DNA of 38,041 bases from an uncultured Oscillibacter sp. (GCA_910588005.1 CAJUQM010000028.1:1-38041); one strand, 5' to 3'. Numbered from the stretch's first letter, positions 6,897 through 15,289 are shown. Made by a program: numbers and translations. Notes: generated by a model not told the origin, from the letters alone.

Positions 6897-7959
6897 GGGC
6901 CGGCGCCTCCATCTCCACCACTGTCAGGGTTCCCAGCACCGGCAGCACGGTGTCGTCCGCGGCCAGATCCGCCGCCGGCGCGGAAAAGCGGTAGTTCTCC
7001 ACTCCCTCCAGGCCGTAAAGAATACTCCCCAGCTCCGCCAGCAAAACCGGCTTGCCCAGCATCCGTCCGGTAAAGAGGTTGGAAATGGCCAGTTCCACCC
7101 GGCCCTTTACCTCTGAGAATCCGGCGTTCTCCCGAACCCCAACGGCTACGGCCACATTCACCGCGGCTGCGGAGGGCGCTTTCACCTCCACATCCACCGC
7201 AATCTCCCGTTTTTCCTGCAAGTGCGCCTGCACCTCCGCCAAAAGCGCCGCGCTGGGAAGCCCATGCTCCCCGGCAATGTAGACGTCCACTGTCCCAATT
7301 CCTCTGGCCCTGCCCACGGCCCGAGCCGCGGCCACCCCGGCACAGCTCATGGCGGTCTGCTCATACCAGGCGGTGTTGGCCCCGTTTGGCAGCCGCCGGT
7401 AGCTCTCCAGAATGCGCCGCCGCAGCGGCTCGTCATCCTCCGCATCGCTGCCGCCGGAAAAGGCCGCCGGGTTGGTACAGGCTGTCACCGCCACAGGACA
7501 GGCCGTAAGAAACCGCACCGCCCCCGCCACCGCATTGCCACCGCTGCCGCCCTCCAGCGCCTCCGCGGGAGCGTCCACATACAGCGCACCCGCCTCCAGC
7601 GTCACACCCTCCGTGGTCTGGAAGCGTTTCTCATCCGCAGTCATGCACACTGTTCCCGCCGGAATATCCATAGGGAGCGCCGGGGCCGTATCCACGGAAA
7701 AGCGCAGCGTTCCTGCGGCCTTGGACGCAGGCAGGCGGCTCAATCCCCGCATGGCGGCATGGCGGTCCAAATATACGCCCTGGGCCGTCTGCGGAAAGCT
7801 CTGATCCAGCACCCACTCCGCCTGAATGCCAAGGGCCTGAATCTGCGCCGCCGCAGCATACAGCCGCACCGCCAGATCACAGCCGGCCTCCGGCACAAAC
7901 CCGGCCCGTTGGGCGAAGGCGCTCAGCATCTCCTGGTAAATCTCGTCAACGCTCCTCAT
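6889..7959 (-). CDS. Baseplate J-like protein (XkdT/gpJ family)
   Basis: A 356-aa baseplate wedge protein of a contractile tail. The start MRSVDEIYQEMLSAF, the GVYLDRHAAMRGLSR motif and the GGSDAEDDEPLRRRILE segment are characteristic of baseplate J proteins. ATG at 7959 is chosen for its GATGAGG site; in-frame ATGs at 7971 and 7983 would add 4 or 8 residues. Together with the YmfQ-like and XkdS-like neighbours it forms the outer baseplate module of a myovirus-type tail. Confidence 0.9.
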   Translation of the reverse strand: MRSVDEIYQEMLSAFAQRAGFVPEAGCDLAVRLYAAAAQIQALGIQAEWVLDQSFPQTAQGVYLDRHAAMRGLSRLPASKAAGTLRFSVDTAPALPMDIPAGTVCMTADEKRFQTTEGVTLEAGALYVDAPAEALEGGSGGNAVAGAVRFLTACPVAVTACTNPAAFSGGSDAEDDEPLRRRILESYRRLPNGANTAWYEQTAMSCAGVAAARAVGRARGIGTVDVYIAGEHGLPSAALLAEVQAHLQEKREIAVDVEVKAPSAAAVNVAVAVGVRENAGFSEVKGRVELAISNLFTGRMLGKPVLLAELGSILYGLEGVENYRFSAPAADLAADDTVLPVLGTLTVVEMEAPAHV

Positions 7960-7985
7960 CCGTTGCCTCATCTCCCATTCCATCT

Positions 7986-8333
7986 TTATTGAATGCCCAC
8001 GGTCACCGACAGCGGCTCTCCCCGCCAGACAAACCTCACCGCCAGCGCCATGGCGCCGCCAGCCTGCGGCTCCAATTCCACAGACTCCACCGTCAGCGCC
8101 TCATCCTCCAGGGCCTCCGCCACATACTGGGCCGCCGCACTCTGTCTCCGGCCGGGAGGGACCTCCCCCAGCTGCCACAGGCGGCTTCCCAGCTTTTCCA
8201 GGAAGGGAAACATCCCCCGGCGGGCTGTCAGTTTAAAAAGCGTCCTCTGCAAAAGCGCGCCGCTCCCGTCCACCCGGCACAGCCCGCCAATGCCGTCCGG
8301 CACATAGTCTCCGTCCCGCAGCTTCAGCTCCAT
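7986..8333 (-). CDS. Baseplate wedge protein, XkdS/gpW-like
   Basis: A 115-aa protein, start ATG at 8333 with an AAAGGAG site inside the end of the spike gene. The sequence (LKLRDGDYVPDGIGG ... LTARRGMFPFLEKLGSRLWQ) resembles small gp25/GPW or XkdS-type proteins that lie just upstream of baseplate J in contractile tails. The assignment rests on position and the RRGMFPFxxxLGS motif. It ends three bases before the first possible start of baseplate J. Confidence 0.7.
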   Translation of the reverse strand: MELKLRDGDYVPDGIGGLCRVDGSGALLQRTLFKLTARRGMFPFLEKLGSRLWQLGEVPPGRRQSAAAQYVAEALEDEALTVESVELEPQAGGAMALAVRFVWRGEPLSVTVGIQ

Positions 8334-8334
8334 A

Positions 8335-8742
8335 TCAGAGGTTCTCCTTTCCGCACTCACAGGGCGCATAGGCCTTGCCGTTGACCCATAGGGTCCCCTG
8401 AATGCGGACGTCCCCGGTAAGTTCCACTGTCCCGTCTTTTTTCAGATAGACTGAGTTTCCGCCCGGGCCGTACACAAGCACCTCTCCCGGCCGCATTTTT
8501 CCGGGGGGCGCGCACTGCTTCATACCACAGACGCACTGCTCCTCTCCGCCGGGGCCACCTTTGACCACCAGCACTGCCGCGCCGTTTTCCGGCATCCACA
8601 CATATCCGCCGGGGCCGTAAACCGGCAGCGTCCGCACCTCTCCCCGGGTCATCACGCCCACGCTGTCTCCTGCAATGGTGGTCACGCCCAGGTCGGCGTC
8701 TGCCGTAGACAGCGCCGGCCGTATCTGCTTTGAAAGCCACAT
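8335..8742 (-). CDS. Tail spike/baseplate puncturing-type protein, gpV-like
   Basis: A 135-aa protein, start ATG at 8742. It has an OB-like beta-rich N-terminal half (about 10-75) and a glycine-rich C-terminal beta part (GTVELTGDVRIQGTLWVNG), as in short gpV-type spikes. VYGPGG occurs twice (about residues 42 and 90). Cysteines are unusually frequent: CVCGMKQC and a C-terminal CECG. Position between hub and baseplate wedge genes fits the membrane-puncturing spike. It is short for the family, with no lysozyme or long needle domain. Confidence 0.65.
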   Translation of the reverse strand: MWLSKQIRPALSTADADLGVTTIAGDSVGVMTRGEVRTLPVYGPGGYVWMPENGAAVLVVKGGPGGEEQCVCGMKQCAPPGKMRPGEVLVYGPGGNSVYLKKDGTVELTGDVRIQGTLWVNGKAYAPCECGKENL

Positions 8743-8747
8743 ATTCC

Positions 8748-9692
8748 TTATCCCCCTCTTAAGGTCAGCGCGGCGGCCGCCCCCCGCTCCGCCGAAAAAG
8801 AATTGGCGGCCTCCGCCACCCGAAACGTTCCGCTCAGCCCCATTCGTTCCATCTCCAGCGCCACAGTATCCCCCGGAAAGGCCAGAAAGCTTCCCGGCAG
8901 ACATACGCTCACCGTTCTCTCCTCCTCTTTCGACCGCTGGATCTGGTACTCTCCCGTATACCGCATGGCGGCCCAAGTGCTCTGTCCCGGCGTATAGACC
9001 ACCCTCCGGCACTGTCCTCCCCGGTTGATCATATCCTGGTTTTTCACGCTGTAGGAGGCATTTCTGGTCTTGTCGATCACCAGCGCCTCCGTCAGAACAC
9101 CGTAGTGGTCCTCCCGCAAGGAGCAGGAGATCACCGGATCACCGCCGCCGATCCGCAGCCGTCTCTCACCGTCCCGCTCCGGCGCCGCCAGCAGCTTCCC
9201 CTCCCGGGTAAACCTGGGAGAAAATCCGCCGTAGGTCCGGCAGAAATTCTCCAGCGCCCGCCACTGGCTGACCCCCGCGGCCACGGTATAGGTGGAGCCG
9301 GCCCGCACATTCGCAACCTCCATGGCGGCAATGCCATAGGGGGTGACGTGATTCCGCACAATCTCCGCCAAGGTGGCGCTCTGATAGGTCAAAGGCCGGG
9401 ACTCGTTGTCCAGCAGGCGGGCGGCGTACCCCCGGCCGGCGAGAGTCGCCGTCAGTCCCCCGGCCCCCAATTCCACAACATACTCGTCCACAATGGCCCG
9501 CAGCGCCGTCTTCCCCTGGTAAATGGCCGTGAACCCCGCCGCCAGGCGCAGCGCCTCCGCCATGCTCCTGTCATATAAAAACGTCACAGAGAAGCTGTCG
9601 CAGGGCACGCTCCCCGTATGGACCACCTCCCACGAAAGCAGCTCCGGCAGATCATACGTGCGGTGATCACTGGTAAAAATTCGCCCTGTCAC
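8748..9692 (-). CDS. Tail hub protein, XkdQ/gpD-like
   Basis: A 314-aa protein (MTGRIFTSDHRTYDLPELLS) resembling XkdQ of PBSX, the central baseplate hub joining tube and spike. The segment YQSATLAEIVRNHVTPYGI and the following SQWRALENFCRTYGG are typical of the hub domain. Its start overlaps the stop of the LysM gene by four bases (ATGA). A cysteine-bearing NRGGQCRRVVY segment lies near residue 225. Confidence 0.82.
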   Translation of the reverse strand: MTGRIFTSDHRTYDLPELLSWEVVHTGSVPCDSFSVTFLYDRSMAEALRLAAGFTAIYQGKTALRAIVDEYVVELGAGGLTATLAGRGYAARLLDNESRPLTYQSATLAEIVRNHVTPYGIAAMEVANVRAGSTYTVAAGVSQWRALENFCRTYGGFSPRFTREGKLLAAPERDGERRLRIGGGDPVISCSLREDHYGVLTEALVIDKTRNASYSVKNQDMINRGGQCRRVVYTPGQSTWAAMRYTGEYQIQRSKEEERTVSVCLPGSFLAFPGDTVALEMERMGLSGTFRVAEAANSFSAERGAAAALTLRGG

Positions 9693-10267
9693 GGCAGACG
9701 CACCTCATTTCCCGGATAGATCAGATTTGGATTTTTAATCTGTGGATTCGCGGCAATCAGGTCCGTCAGCGGCACGCCGTACCGCCGGGCAATCCCCCAC
9801 AGCGTATCCCCTTTGCGCACCGTGTGGACTGCGCCGCCGGGGCCGTCTCCGCCCGGCCGCCCCGGCAGGGACAACGTCCCGCCGCCGTCGCTCTCCGTCA
9901 GACCGCCGTCATACCCGCCGCAGTCCTCCCAAAATTCAAAGCTGTACCGCACATAGTCCGGAAGGGGCTGCTCCGTGGCCTTTAATGAGATAAAGTAGGC
10001 CCGTTGAGTGCTCCAGACCGGGTGCACCAGCTGTCCCGCTCCCCCCTCCCGAAAAACTGCCTCCAGCTGCCGGAACTGGTCGTAGGCGTTCTCCCCGGAG
10101 AAAACACCCTCTCCCCGCAGCACCCGGTAGGCGCCGCCCAGCTCCTGAAACACGCACCGTCCAAAGGGAATCCAGTGGACGGCCACCCTGCGCCGGTTCT
10201 CCACGGTGTAGGTCTCCGGGTTGTGGGGCCAGGTGTAATTTTTATAGCGCATGGGCGTCAGCCGCAT
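9689..10267 (-). CDS. LysM-domain baseplate protein, XkdP-like
   Basis: A 192-aa protein. The N-terminal part (YTWPHNPETYTV ... VRYSFEFWE, residues 10-112) matches the DNA-circularisation/XkdP-type N-terminus. A glycine-rich linker follows, then a C-terminal LysM (about 144-191: HTVRKGDTLWGIARRYGV ... NPNLIYPGNEVRLP). In PBSX-like and gp53-type phages this protein connects hub and tube end, with LysM contacting peptidoglycan. ATG at 10267; an internal ATG five codons on is possible. It normally follows the tape-measure gene; here it follows the 223-aa unknown. Confidence 0.85.
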   Translation of the reverse strand: MRLTPMRYKNYTWPHNPETYTVENRRRVAVHWIPFGRCVFQELGGAYRVLRGEGVFSGENAYDQFRQLEAVFREGGAGQLVHPVWSTQRAYFISLKATEQPLPDYVRYSFEFWEDCGGYDGGLTESDGGGTLSLPGRPGGDGPGGAVHTVRKGDTLWGIARRYGVPLTDLIAANPQIKNPNLIYPGNEVRLP

Positions 10268-10295
10268 GGCCCATTCCCCCCTCTAAAAACTTCCC

Positions 10296-10967
10296 TCAAT
10301 ACAGCGGAAATCCCCCGTCATACCGGCGGGCGTCCCGCTGAAACGCCCGGGACATCGCCTCCGCTCCGAAACCGCTCTCCGCCTGCCAAAGCGCCGCCGG
10401 GCGCTCCCAAACGATTTCGTCCCCAAGCCAATCCGCTGTCCGGTTCCTCCCCAACCCCGGCTCCGGCCAACCGGTGGCGGCCCGGGCGGAGCGTCCGGCG
10501 GCCTCCGGACGGAGAACCTCCATACCCCGCCGCCAGATCTCCTCCGCTCCGGCCATCCCGCCATCCTTCCGTACCCCAGGGGGAGCGGCCGCCGCCCCGC
10601 GCCGGCCGTCTCCCGCTATATCCACGGCGGCTGCCGCCTCTGTCTCCAGGGGCAGAGGCTCCGCCCATCCCAGCAGCCCCTCCGCCGCCGGCCTCCGCAC
10701 ACCGGCCTCCCCCTTGTATTCCCTGCTGCCGCCTCCCGGCGGCGCAGCCGCGGGAAGCGCTCCACCATCCATGGAATTCCCCGGGTCCTCAAAAACGGAA
10801 ATCAGTCCCACCGCCGCCGTCTCGCCCTCCGGATCTCCCATATCCAATGTGGTCACCGCCTGAGTCTTGTCCTCTCCATTTCCCTTTACTGCAGATTCCC
10901 TAGCGCCCAAAAGCAGCTTCGCCAGCACGCGCCTCTGGCGCAGAAGCTCCTCTCCCGCATAGTCCAT
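10296..10967 (-). CDS. Unrecognised 223-aa protein in the tape-measure position
   Basis: This product is not recognised. It begins with a short charged helix (MDYAGEELLRQRRVLAKLLL) and ends AMSRAFQRDARRYDGGFPLY. Between them is a low-complexity region rich in Gly, Ala, Pro, Glu and Arg (about 40-190) that looks disordered. There is no long hydrophobic helical coiled coil as in tape measures, and no transmembrane segment. It starts three bases after the chaperone-like gene and ends 28 bases before the LysM gene, exactly where a large tape-measure gene normally sits. It could be a highly reduced tape measure or a remnant; neither is shown by sequence alone. Confidence 0.6.
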   Translation of the reverse strand: MDYAGEELLRQRRVLAKLLLGARESAVKGNGEDKTQAVTTLDMGDPEGETAAVGLISVFEDPGNSMDGGALPAAAPPGGGSREYKGEAGVRRPAAEGLLGWAEPLPLETEAAAAVDIAGDGRRGAAAAPPGVRKDGGMAGAEEIWRRGMEVLRPEAAGRSARAATGWPEPGLGRNRTADWLGDEIVWERPAALWQAESGFGAEAMSRAFQRDARRYDGGFPLY

Positions 10968-10970
10968 ATC

Positions 10971-11270
10971 TCAATCCTCCCGCAGGGCGGCGAAGCGCTC
11001 TTGGTCAAAGGCGGGGTTCTCCGTTTTAGAGGGCCGCTCCTCTGCCAGGCGGCGCAGCAATATCTCGATCTGGCGCCCCGTCAACTCCTCCAAAACCGCC
11101 TCAGCGCCTCCAAATACCGCCTCTCCCCGGCAAAAGCAGCACGCCGCCAACACGCCGGCATTGCACAAAAGCGTCCGTTCCAGCGGATCCTCCGCCGCCT
11201 CCCGCGCCGCTCTCCAAAGCCCCATCAGCCGTCCCGCCGTCAAGGGCCGCAGCTCGTCGATCTTCCTCAT
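10971..11270 (-). CDS. Tail assembly chaperone-like protein (XkdN position)
   Basis: A 99-aa helical protein (MRKIDELRPLTAGRLMGLWR) located between the tail tube gene and the tape-measure position, where phages encode a tail assembly chaperone. Start overlaps the tube stop by 4 bases (ATGA). In many phages the chaperone gene has a programmed frameshift extension; I see no second overlapping frame here. Assignment is mainly positional. Confidence 0.6.
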   Translation of the reverse strand: MRKIDELRPLTAGRLMGLWRAAREAAEDPLERTLLCNAGVLAACCFCRGEAVFGGAEAVLEELTGRQIEILLRRLAEERPSKTENPAFDQERFAALRED

Positions 11271-11656
11271 GCCGTGGTCTCGATCCGCTTGGAGGCCACC
11301 ACCGTCACCTTCTCCGCCACCATGGCGTTAAGCTGCCCCTCCTCCTGGATTCCGCTCCACTGACAGCCGCTGTAGATTGTTTTCCTGTCCGGCTTACAAA
11401 TCACCAGGGAGAAATCCTCCAGATTATAAAAATCGATTCCGTCGGACACGGCGTCATCCGTGGCATACAGGCGCGTCAGCTCCAGCGTGTACTTCCGCTG
11501 TCCCTCGATGGCCGCCACCGGCTCGCTCTCCCCAAAGGCCTCCACAAACCGGGAGGATTTGGACGCCTTGGCGGTGTATCCCTGCACCACCGCCACTTTC
11601 CTGCCGTCCAGCTCCAGATAGATATCCGCGCTGGTAGGAAATCCCTTCATCTCCAT
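11267..11656 (-). CDS. Tail tube protein, XkdM-like
   Basis: A 129-aa beta-rich protein (MEMKGFPTSADIYLELDGRK) that follows the sheath gene directly. In contractile tails the sheath and inner tube genes are adjacent, and the length and beta composition fit the XkdM-type tube. AAGGAGG site upstream of the ATG at 11656. It would polymerise into hexameric rings that form the DNA conduit. Confidence 0.82.
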   Translation of the reverse strand: MEMKGFPTSADIYLELDGRKVAVVQGYTAKASKSSRFVEAFGESEPVAAIEGQRKYTLELTRLYATDDAVSDGIDFYNLEDFSLVICKPDRKTIYSGCQWSGIQEEGQLNAMVAEKVTVVASKRIETTA

Positions 11657-11665
11657 ACCGCCTCC

Positions 11666-12727
11666 TTATACCGTGATGTGCACCGTCAAATAGATCTGAT
11701 TCAGCCCGTGGGCCACGGCGAAGCCAAACTCCACCAGGCAGACCGTCGGGTCCTCTGCGGAGGCCGCCACCTTCACCTCACCGTAGCTGTCGATGATCTC
11801 CGCCGCCGCCTTTTTCTCCAGCTCCACAATTACCTGGGAGCGGATGGCCCCCCGATTCCGGACGGTGTTCTTGGCCCTGGAGAATTTGCTCCGCAGGGCG
11901 CTCCGGATCGTGGGGATCACATCATCCGCGATCAAAATGGTGGTCAGCTCCCGCCAGGTGGCGTCCGCGGCGCCGCCGGTGGTGGTCCGGGTGGTGATCC
12001 CCCGCACCGGAGTAACGGTCCCCGCCCGGCTCTCCAGAGGCAGCACGCCTCCCCGCACCAGCAGGTCGATCTCGCTGTCGCTGTAGTCGCTGGCAAGGCC
12101 GCTCAGCCCCTGCAAAACCGCGCCGTTGAGCGGTGCGGCCGGGTCCCTTCCAGCGGCGACGGCCCCCGCCACCGCCGCTGCGGCAAAAACGGCGGGAATC
12201 CGCTCTCCCTGTCTGTCCAGGGCGTCCGGACCCACCAGCGCCACACGCTCGCTGTTCAGCGCCTTGGCGCGTTTCACCAAGGCGGCGGCGTCCTCTCCGC
12301 TGCCCCCTACCACGGCGATCCGCTCCCGGCAGACCGCGGAGGCCGCCTCCACGGCGCTCCGCAGCGCCTGCTGCACCGCCTGGTCCGCGCTGTCGCACAC
12401 CACCACCTGCGCGTCCTGCCGGTTCAAAACCTCGAACGCCGCCTGATAGTCCTCCAGCGTCCCCTCATCCGCCACACGCACCGCCGTCACGCTGGATGCG
12501 CCGTTCAAAAACAGCAGCCGCAGCAGCGTGCTCATTCCCAGCGCGGCGTCCTCGCCAAACGCCTCCACCCCGGCGGCGTAGCCGGTCACCGTCACCGCCG
12601 TCCCCACCGTGCCCCTGGCCGCCTTGGCGGCCACGCCCACGGCCTTCGGCGCCTGTCCGGCGAAAACCACCGCCGACGTGTCATAGCTGGAGTAAACTCC
12701 GGGCCTCTCATGTACAATACTGCTCAA
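11666..12727 (-). CDS. Contractile tail sheath protein, XkdK-like
   Basis: A 353-aa phage sheath protein. It begins IVHERPGVYSSYDTSAV, the classical sheath N-terminal strand with the RPGVY motif. The C-terminal domain has TTILIADDVIPTIRSALRSK and ends with an extended strand (LNQIYLTVHITV). The N- and C-terminal strands interlock neighbouring subunits in known sheaths. The TTG start at 12727 overlaps the preceding stop (TTGA) with an AAAGGGG site upstream. It is short, near the minimal sheath length. Its presence shows a contractile (myovirus-type) tail. Confidence 0.92.
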   Translation of the reverse strand: MSSIVHERPGVYSSYDTSAVVFAGQAPKAVGVAAKAARGTVGTAVTVTGYAAGVEAFGEDAALGMSTLLRLLFLNGASSVTAVRVADEGTLEDYQAAFEVLNRQDAQVVVCDSADQAVQQALRSAVEAASAVCRERIAVVGGSGEDAAALVKRAKALNSERVALVGPDALDRQGERIPAVFAAAAVAGAVAAGRDPAAPLNGAVLQGLSGLASDYSDSEIDLLVRGGVLPLESRAGTVTPVRGITTRTTTGGAADATWRELTTILIADDVIPTIRSALRSKFSRAKNTVRNRGAIRSQVIVELEKKAAAEIIDSYGEVKVAASAEDPTVCLVEFGFAVAHGLNQIYLTVHITV

Positions 12728-13218
12728 TTGGTCATAACCCCTTTCAGAATAAAGTCCCGAAAGACCGTGCCGTCCTCACCGGTCTCGGCGACAAAAACCG
12801 CCCGGCACTGCAGCGTGCCCCTCCGCAGGAACATCCCTGTCTCCCGTTCCCAGCACAGCGCCTCCCACCGCAGCTCTCCGGGGCGGATTCCGGCGGGAAG
12901 CCCCCCCAGCAGCACTCCTGCCGCCGTCTCACAGCCCGCTTCACAGTCCGCAGCCCGCCGGCCCCGGATATCCACCGCAATCACCCCGTCCAGCTGCTTT
13001 CCGTATAGCTCCCGAACGGTTCCCGCCGTCTTGTCATAGCTCTCGCCCAGATAGTTGCAAAATCCCATGGCCCTTCCTTCGGCGGTTCCCACCGCCACGG
13101 CAGCCACCGCGGAGGTATAGTCCTTTGCGTGGGATGCCGGGAAGGCGGCCAGGGCCGTCAATCCCGCATCCCGCAGCGCGGAGACCACCGCGTCGCGCAC
13201 CTGCGTCAGCTCTCTCAC
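12724..13218 (-). CDS. Tail completion/terminator-like protein
   Basis: A 164-aa protein starting at a GTG (13218) that overlaps the previous stop (GTGA); an apparent longer frame extending into the upstream gene lacks support. The sequence (RELTQVRDAVVSALRDAGL ... VAVGTAEGRAMGFCNYLGE) lies between head-completion genes and the sheath, where tail terminator or neck proteins sit. No diagnostic motif is seen, so the role is inferred from position. It has six cysteines, including ADCEAGC. Confidence 0.6.
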   Translation of the reverse strand: MRELTQVRDAVVSALRDAGLTALAAFPASHAKDYTSAVAAVAVGTAEGRAMGFCNYLGESYDKTAGTVRELYGKQLDGVIAVDIRGRRAADCEAGCETAAGVLLGGLPAGIRPGELRWEALCWERETGMFLRRGTLQCRAVFVAETGEDGTVFRDFILKGVMTN

Positions 13219-13535
13219 TCCACCGTCTCCCATCTCCGCTCCAGCACTGCCCACCAGTGGCTCAGCGTCTGGCCGATATAGCAGGGGCGGCTGCTTCGCA
13301 CCTGAAAGGCCATATCCTTCCACCGCACGGTATCCCCCGGCCCGATTTTCTCCCGCCCCAGATATATCCACAGCCGCTGATCCACCCATCCAATCTCCGT
13401 CGCCGCCCCAAGCGCCCGCTCCCGCGGTTCCCGCGCCGGCTGCAAAAACGCCTGTACGGCGGTCTCCCCTTCCGGCGTCTCAAGGACCGCCGCCTGACCG
13501 TACCGTCTCAAAATCCCACAGACCCACGCTGTCAT
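13215..13535 (-). CDS. Head-completion/stopper-like protein
   Basis: A 106-aa protein (MTAWVCGILRRYGQAAVLET) with the beta-rich pattern (IYLGREKIGPGDTVRWKDMAFQ) of small head-closure or stopper proteins that plug the portal before tail joining. Both boundaries are 4-base overlaps with neighbours. Role inferred from order (capsid, adaptor, this gene, tail completion, sheath). Confidence 0.6.
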   Translation of the reverse strand: MTAWVCGILRRYGQAAVLETPEGETAVQAFLQPAREPRERALGAATEIGWVDQRLWIYLGREKIGPGDTVRWKDMAFQVRSSRPCYIGQTLSHWWAVLERRWETVE

Positions 13536-13897
13536 CCCCGCACCCCTCTAAAGCAGAAATCCTCCGCCTCCACATAGGGGGCCATCAGCCGCGCCGCGGT
13601 CCGGCGGAGTTCCTGTGCCAGGGCGGCGGCGTCCGCCGCCGTCCGGCCCTTGACGGAGACGTCCCCCGCCGTAAAGGCGATCGCGGCCCCGCCGCCCCGG
13701 CTGCCCGGCAGGTCTGCCGCCGCCGTAAACGCCGCCGCGCACGTGAAGGCCGCGCCGCAGTCCTCCGGGACCATTCCCGGCCTCAGCCGCGCCTCCCAGC
13801 GCCGCCGCGCGGCCTCGCACAGCGTCTGCAAAAGGGGCAGCTCCTCCTCCCCCGCGCCGGACGCCGCCTGTGCCAGCATCAAAATATCCCCGCTCAT
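13532..13897 (-). CDS. Head-tail connector (adaptor)-like protein
   Basis: A 121-aa, alanine-rich helical protein directly after the major capsid gene, overlapping it by 4 bases (ATGA). The pattern of helices (LLQTLCEAARRRWEARLRPG ... ALAQELRRTAARLMAPYVEA) is that of gp6/adaptor-type connectors placed at this position in siphoviruses and myoviruses. The exact family is not certain. Confidence 0.6.
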   Translation of the reverse strand: MSGDILMLAQAASGAGEEELPLLQTLCEAARRRWEARLRPGMVPEDCGAAFTCAAAFTAAADLPGSRGGGAAIAFTAGDVSVKGRTAADAAALAQELRRTAARLMAPYVEAEDFCFRGVRG

Positions 13898-14931
13898 TCC
13901 GTAACCGTCAAGACCTTGGCGGCGTCGGTAAAGAGCTTTGCAAAGCCGGAGATTGAGGTGATGGCCGCCCGCTCCATCTGGCGGTCAATCAGCTTGTCGT
14001 ACTCCACGGTAATCTCGCTGCCGCAAATCTGCTCCAAAGCGTACTTTCTGTCCAGGCCGATGACGGTCTTGGCAGGCATGGCAGAGGTCCGCAGAAGCTT
14101 CGCCCCCAGCGGGGAGGTCAACGTACCGGTCCCCTGAAAGTTCAGTCCGGTCAGGGGATTTTGAAACTCCGGCAGCCTCAGCATAGCCAGCATCATGTCG
14201 CTGCCTACCAGCATGGTGTTCATGGTGTAGGGGTCAAACTGGCTCCAAAAATCCAGCAGCGCCCCATAGGACATGGTCTTGCTGCCCTTGGTAACCGGGT
14301 CCGTCCCCACGGTAAAGACCGCGGCCGGATTCTGATTGCCGTCGCCATAGCGCAGCACTCTGATGGCGTCCTCCAGATGCATCCGCCCAATGTACGCACC
14401 GATCTGCCGCAGCGTCACGGAGAACAGATCCAGCCGCTGAAAGCGGATGGCCTCGTAGGAGGCCACCAGCATCCTCCCCCGCTTGTGCAGCCGCACCAAA
14501 TTCTCCTGGGTGCGGATAGTGGTCTGGGGGATCTCCGCCCCCTCCTCCACGCGCCTGAGCTTCTTCTGCTCCTCCGTCGGCACAGAGGCAATGGAGCGGT
14601 AATCCATACCGTCAAACCGGGTCACCGTGGCGGTGATGGCCGGCAGGACGCTCTCCTCCTCCAGTCCCTGCCGCACCACTCTGGACACAAACTCCGGAAA
14701 CAGCACGGCGGAGTCGGCGGTATGGAAAAACTTCTCCACCATGTCGCTGCCCACGCCCTTCACATGGATGTCAAAGCGCTTCAGCTGCCGCTGAAAGGCG
14801 TCCAGCCCCTCCAGGGGCGTGTCCCGGTAGCGCTCGCTGGGATCCAGCTCCTCCAGCGTCTGGGCAAAGGTCCGGCCGCTGCGTCCATACATTCCTTTTT
14901 CCAGTCTCAAATTTTCAAAATGATACGCCAT
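13894..14931 (-). CDS. Major capsid protein, HK97-fold type
   Basis: A 345-aa protein forming the icosahedral shell. Visible features: N-terminal helical arm, EFVSRVVRQGLEEESVLPAI (E-loop/N-arm region), a P-domain-like segment LVRLHKRGRMLVASYEAIRFQ, and C-terminal SGFAKLFTDAAKVLTV. This pattern is typical of clostridial prophage capsid proteins. Strong AAGGAGG site before the ATG at 14931. It lies 10 bases after the decoration-protein gene. The gene is intact, which argues against a capsid-less tailocin. Confidence 0.9.
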   Translation of the reverse strand: MAYHFENLRLEKGMYGRSGRTFAQTLEELDPSERYRDTPLEGLDAFQRQLKRFDIHVKGVGSDMVEKFFHTADSAVLFPEFVSRVVRQGLEEESVLPAITATVTRFDGMDYRSIASVPTEEQKKLRRVEEGAEIPQTTIRTQENLVRLHKRGRMLVASYEAIRFQRLDLFSVTLRQIGAYIGRMHLEDAIRVLRYGDGNQNPAAVFTVGTDPVTKGSKTMSYGALLDFWSQFDPYTMNTMLVGSDMMLAMLRLPEFQNPLTGLNFQGTGTLTSPLGAKLLRTSAMPAKTVIGLDRKYALEQICGSEITVEYDKLIDRQMERAAITSISGFAKLFTDAAKVLTVTE

Positions 14932-14941
14932 GTCTTCCTCC

Positions 14942-15289
14942 TTACAGTATGAATGTAACCGTTTCAGCGCTGGTGTCCACGTCCACCGCCAGATAGCTCC
15001 GGCCGGCGGCGGCCGCGGTCACGCCGCCGCGGCCATCCGCGGCCAAATTTACCCATCCCACGGTGGGGGCGGTATCTCCGGAGTAACCGGCGGTCACCAT
15101 GCCGCCCAGAACCACCGTGCAGGCGTCGCCGCCCCGGCTCACCGCCAGCACCATTCCGCAGAAGCCGTCGTCCCTCTCGCAGGCGCTCACCGTGCCGTTG
15201 GCGCTGATCTTTACCATCTCTCCCTCGGCAACCGTGCCGCAGGCAAACGTGGCGGCCCACTGGCCGATCCCCTCATAAGAACTCCTCAT
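14942..15289 (-). CDS. Capsid decoration-like protein
   Basis: A 115-aa beta-rich protein (MRSSYEGIGQWAATFACGTV) immediately upstream of the major capsid gene. The repeating GxxxxxVKISANGTVSACE and VVLGGMVTAGYSG segments resemble DUF2190/head-decoration proteins that cement capsid trimers. AGGAGG site before the ATG at 15289. Position and composition support the role. Confidence 0.7.
   Translation of the reverse strand: MRSSYEGIGQWAATFACGTVAEGEMVKISANGTVSACERDDGFCGMVLAVSRGGDACTVVLGGMVTAGYSGDTAPTVGWVNLAADGRGGVTAAAAGRSYLAVDVDTSAETVTFIL

Noticed and set aside
11678..13039. Very long plus-strand open frame (453 codons) opposite the sheath and tail completion genes
   Set aside because: It is the antisense shadow of GC-rich genes: composition is His/Arg/Pro-rich, there is no ribosome binding site, and the minus-strand products are clear phage families. 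The same applies to other long antisense frames at 9-19 kb and 25-27 kb.
12724..13389. Longer version of the tail completion gene starting at 13389
   Set aside because: It would overlap the upstream gene by 175 bases; the GTG at 13218 with a 4-base GTGA overlap matches the operon pattern.
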